A DNA stretch of 64,000 nucleotides from Ichthyophis bannanicus (Eukaryota > Chordata > Amphibia > Gymnophiona > Ichthyophiidae). A program made the translations under genes and the position numbers. Under the pieces are notes generated by a model. The model was not told where the DNA came from. It searched no databases and was given only the letters and a program-made list of their open reading frames with translations. Position 1 is the stretch's first letter, and every line of letters starts with the position of its first letter. Of the stretch, positions 61,290 through 64,000 are shown piece after piece. Where the stretch lies: NCBI GenBank assembly GCA_033557465.1, contig CM066048.1:17398305-17462304 (forward strand). Direction: 5' to 3'.

Positions 61290-63160
61290 AGGCACCAACC
61301 CATATTGGGGGTCCCGACACTTTTCCTGCAGGAGTGGGGACGGATCTCCTCAGACTCCTGGGTACTACAGGTCATCCAGAAAGGATACCGCATGCGGTTT
61401 GCAGCATCTCCCTGCCAGCTCAGCCAACCGATCAGCAACACCACCCCCCCCCCCCCCGCCATCTGCAACTAGCTATGGCCGCAGAACTGCTACACTTGCT
61501 ATCCTCATAAGTGATAGAAGAGGTACCTCCAGCGGAGAGAAATGCTGGGTTTTACTCCAGATACTTCTTCATTCCCAAAAAGATGGGCGGAGTCCGCCCC
61601 ATCTTGGATCTGCGCAAACTGAACAAGTTCATCATCAAGGAAAAGTTTGAGATGTCCTCACTCAGCTCCATCCTCCCCCTAATTTAGACCGGCGACTGGA
61701 TGGCATCCCTGGATCTTCAGGAAGCCTACACACACATTCACCATCTACAGAAAGCACAGACAATACCTCTGCTTCCAAGTGCTGGGACAGCACTACCAAT
61801 ACAGAGTCCTTCCCTTCGGCCTATCGCCTGCTCCACGGGTCTTCACAAAGTGCGTAGCCATTGCTGCAGTGCACCTCCGCAAGCAAAATATCTCCATATT
61901 TCCCTACTTGGACGAGTGGCTCCTCACAGCCCCCTCAGCCAGGGAGCTGCGGGAATCCCTCCAGAAAACCACAACCCTGATCTCCTCCTTGGGCTTCGTC
62001 ATCAACTTCACCAAGTCGCACCTCACAACATCACAGAGGCTCGAGTTCATAGGAGCGGTGATCGACACACGGGTTTCGAAAGCCTACCTTCCAGACAACT
62101 TGCTATCATCTCCCTAGCATCCAGCTCCGCCGCAGCAGTGAGCTGTTCTGCCAGGTCCATTCTACGCCTACTGAGCCACATGGCTGCCACATCTGTCCTC
62201 CCCATGGCGAGGTTGAAGATGCGTGAGCTCCAGTGGCACCTGCGCACCCACTGGAACCAGCACTCTCAACCCCTCTCCACTCACATCCCGATGACTCCAC
62301 GCGTCAAGTCACAGCTACACTGGTAGACAGTACCAACGAACCTCTCTGTGGGCAAGGACATTCACACCCACGAACACCAAGTGACTCTCACCACGGATGC
62401 GTCCAACACTGGTTGGGACGCACACCTCCCTCAGCTCAGCACCCAGGGAGCGTGGTCCCCTCAGGAAAGACAATTTCATATCAACCTCCTCGAGCTGAGG
62501 GCCATCAGATACGCCCTCAGAACGTTCCTACCGCACCTGCGGGGCAAGTCCATCCTCATCCAGACAGAAAACCAGGTGTCCATGTTTTACGTCAACAAAC
62601 AAGGAGGGACCGGGTCGCGTGCACTCTGCAAGGAGGCGTGGAGATATGGTCACTGGCCTTGGAAAATGGGTGCAGGCTACGCGCCTCCTAACTCCCGGGA
62701 GATCTGAACACTCTGGCAGACAAGCTGAGCAGACAGTTGCAGCCGCACGAATGGACTCTCCTCCCAGAGGTCTCCAACCACCTCTTCCGCCACTGGGGAA
62801 CTCCAAGCATCGATCTCTTTGCCACCGAACAGAATACCAAGTGCCACCTGTTCTGCTCAAGACACCCATCGGTCAAACGGTTGGCAGCGGATGCATTCGA
62901 CGTGTGCTGGGGGGGAGTGGTCACTGGTGTATGCCTTCCCTCTGACCCCCCTCATTCCGAAGACACTGCAACGGATCATGCAGGACAAAGCTCAGGCCAT
63001 CCTAGTGGTTCCTCACTGACCACACCAGATGTGGTTTGCCCTTCTCCTATGCCTGGCATAAGGGGCTCCCATTCGCCTGCCCCTCAGGCCGGACCTACTA
63101 ACACACCACGCGACACCCCAACCTCAAAGCCCTTGCTCTCACTGCCTGGAAATTGAACGG
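61290..63160 (+). pseudogene. DIRS RT-RNase H remnant (copy 5)
   Basis: RT: SRYFFIPKKMGGVRPILDLR (near 61555), a TAG near 61685, GDWMASLDLQEAYTHIH, a frame change, then YRVLPFGLSPAPRVFTKCVA and FPYLDEWLL (near 61905), where the second Asp of YLDD is Glu. RLEFIGAVIDT follows. RNase H: VTLTTDASNTGWDAHL (62380), INLLELRAIRYAL, QTENQVSMFYVNKQGGTGS (the family's QTDNQ Asp is Glu). Then a frame change, MQPHEWTLLPEV and PSIDLFATEQN (62800). Inactive. Confidence 0.85.
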
Positions 63161-64000
63161 TTGAACCTTGCCGCTCTCCAGCTACCAGCAGAGGTACAGG
63201 ACGTGGTCCTGGCGGCGAGAAAACCCTCCACCAGAAAGTCCTATGGCATCAAATGGAAGAGATTCAGCATCTGGTGTACAGCACGCAGCCTGGAGCCGAC
63301 CACGTGCCCAGTCGCCATCGTCCTGCAGTACCTCAACTCTCTATCCAGACTCGGACTTAAAACCCAATCCATCCGCATCCACCTGTCAGCGATAGCTGCG
63401 TTCCACGCACCACCGGATGGGGCCAACACCATTGCTGATCTGCCCCTCACCGCCCGCTTCATGAAGGCTTGACAAACCTAAAGCCCCTGGTAAGGCCTCC
63501 GATTATGCCCTGGGACCTCAACACCGTCCTCCAGCGCTTAACGTAGGAGCCCTTCGAGCCACTCCAGTCTGCCGACATGAAGTATGCTTCCTGGAAAATG
63601 CTTTTCCTAATCACCATTACTTCCGCCAGGAGGATCAGCGAGCTACAAGCACTGGTGTGCCATCCTCCGTATACATAACTGCACCCAGATCGCGCATCCC
63701 TGAGGACCAATCCTAAGTTCGTCCCCAAGGTGCCATCGGCCTTCCACATCAATCAGTCCATCAAGCTCCCCTCCTTCTTCCCGGAGCCACATGGGTCGGA
63801 CGAGGAGCGGCGTCTGCACACCTTGTACTGCCTCCGAGCCCTCCGGATCTACCTGCACAGAACGCAGCCCATCCGGAATGGCGAGCAACTGTTCATGTCC
63901 TTCGACCCCAATAGGCCGGGCAGGCCCGTCTCAAAAAGAACACTGTCCCACTGGGTATCCACCTGCATCACATATTGCCTAGGCTCAACTGACAACGGAC
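63161..64000 (+). pseudogene. DIRS tyrosine recombinase (copy 5), partial at window end
   Basis: Reads AARKPSTRKSYGIKWKRFSI, LGLKTQSIRIHLSAIAAF (63350) to a TGA near 63470. The same frame resumes: PPIMPWDLNTVLQRLT, a TAG near 63544, FEPLQSADMKYASWKMLFLI, SARRISELQALVCHPPYT (catalytic Arg near 63630), a TAA near 63677, and RRLHTLYCLRALRIYLHRTQ to the edge. The HxxR and Tyr parts lie outside the window. Confidence 0.85.

Larger units (their letters stand above)
58480..64000 (+). mobile_element. DIRS retrotransposon copy 5, different subfamily, cut by window end
   Basis: Leader from about 58480, gag 58665-61280 (with a CR1 insert at 59558-59983), pol 61290-63160 and YR from 63161 to the window edge. 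The terminus and leader do not match copies 1-4 closely, and gag, pol and YR are clearly diverged, so this is a separate subfamily. Many stops and shifts. The 3' end is outside the window. Confidence 0.88.

Overview
The window is vertebrate nuclear DNA built almost entirely of interspersed repeats. I found no convincing exon of a single-copy host gene and no bacterial, phage or organelle gene. The repeat mix is a large number of DIRS tyrosine-recombinase retrotransposons, L2 and CR1 LINEs, an RTE-type LINE, tRNA-derived SINEs, long LTRs, hAT elements and one further DNA transposon. It points to an amphibian; a caecilian is my best guess, but that is inference, not proof.

Layout. 1-5.1 kb: decayed DIRS copy 1 (+), with a SINE and a CR1 end inside it. 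6.6-11.9 kb: a second, much older YR-type retroelement lineage split by an L2 LINE (7.66-9.42 kb). 11.9-20.3 kb: one CR1 LINE broken into three pieces by two long LTRs (A and E). LTR E itself holds LTR B and a 2.3-kb hAT element. Target-site duplications fix every boundary of these four insertions. 20.9-25.5 kb: DIRS copy 2 (+), cut by an L2 tail and ended by a truncated L2 that fuses in frame to it. 26.5-37.5 kb: gene-poor sequence with SINEs, CR1 ends, a small inverted-repeat element and LTR D. 37.5-39.9 kb: a DNA transposon with 12-bp terminal inverted repeats and a broken ~560-codon gene, inside a CR1. 42.0-45.4 kb: a fold-back element with 15-bp target duplications, carrying an RTE insertion. 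45.5-57.6 kb: two palindromic DIRS-end units, then DIRS copies 3 and 4 (both minus) joined end to end; copy 4 contains LTR C. 58.0-58.2 kb: hAT MITE. 58.5-64.0 kb: DIRS copy 5 (+), running off the window.

How the parts work together. A DIRS element encodes a zinc-knuckle Gag-like protein, an RT-RNase H and a tyrosine recombinase (YR). Its RNA is copied to DNA and the circular product is integrated by the YR, so there are no long staggered target duplications. Copy 3 is the best preserved: its YR frame is open for 957 codons, and gag and pol are broken only by three TAA codons.

The most interesting signal is a family of five long LTRs (A-E; TG...CA, 4-bp target duplications) in which one reading frame is open from the very first base of the LTR. 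Related peptides occur in the copies and most end near an MD-C/R-SL motif. This suggests a protein whose C-terminal part is encoded in the 3' LTR. Second is the CACTGG-ended transposon at 37.5-39.9 kb. Third is the fold-back element, whose arms each carry a hammerhead-like core.
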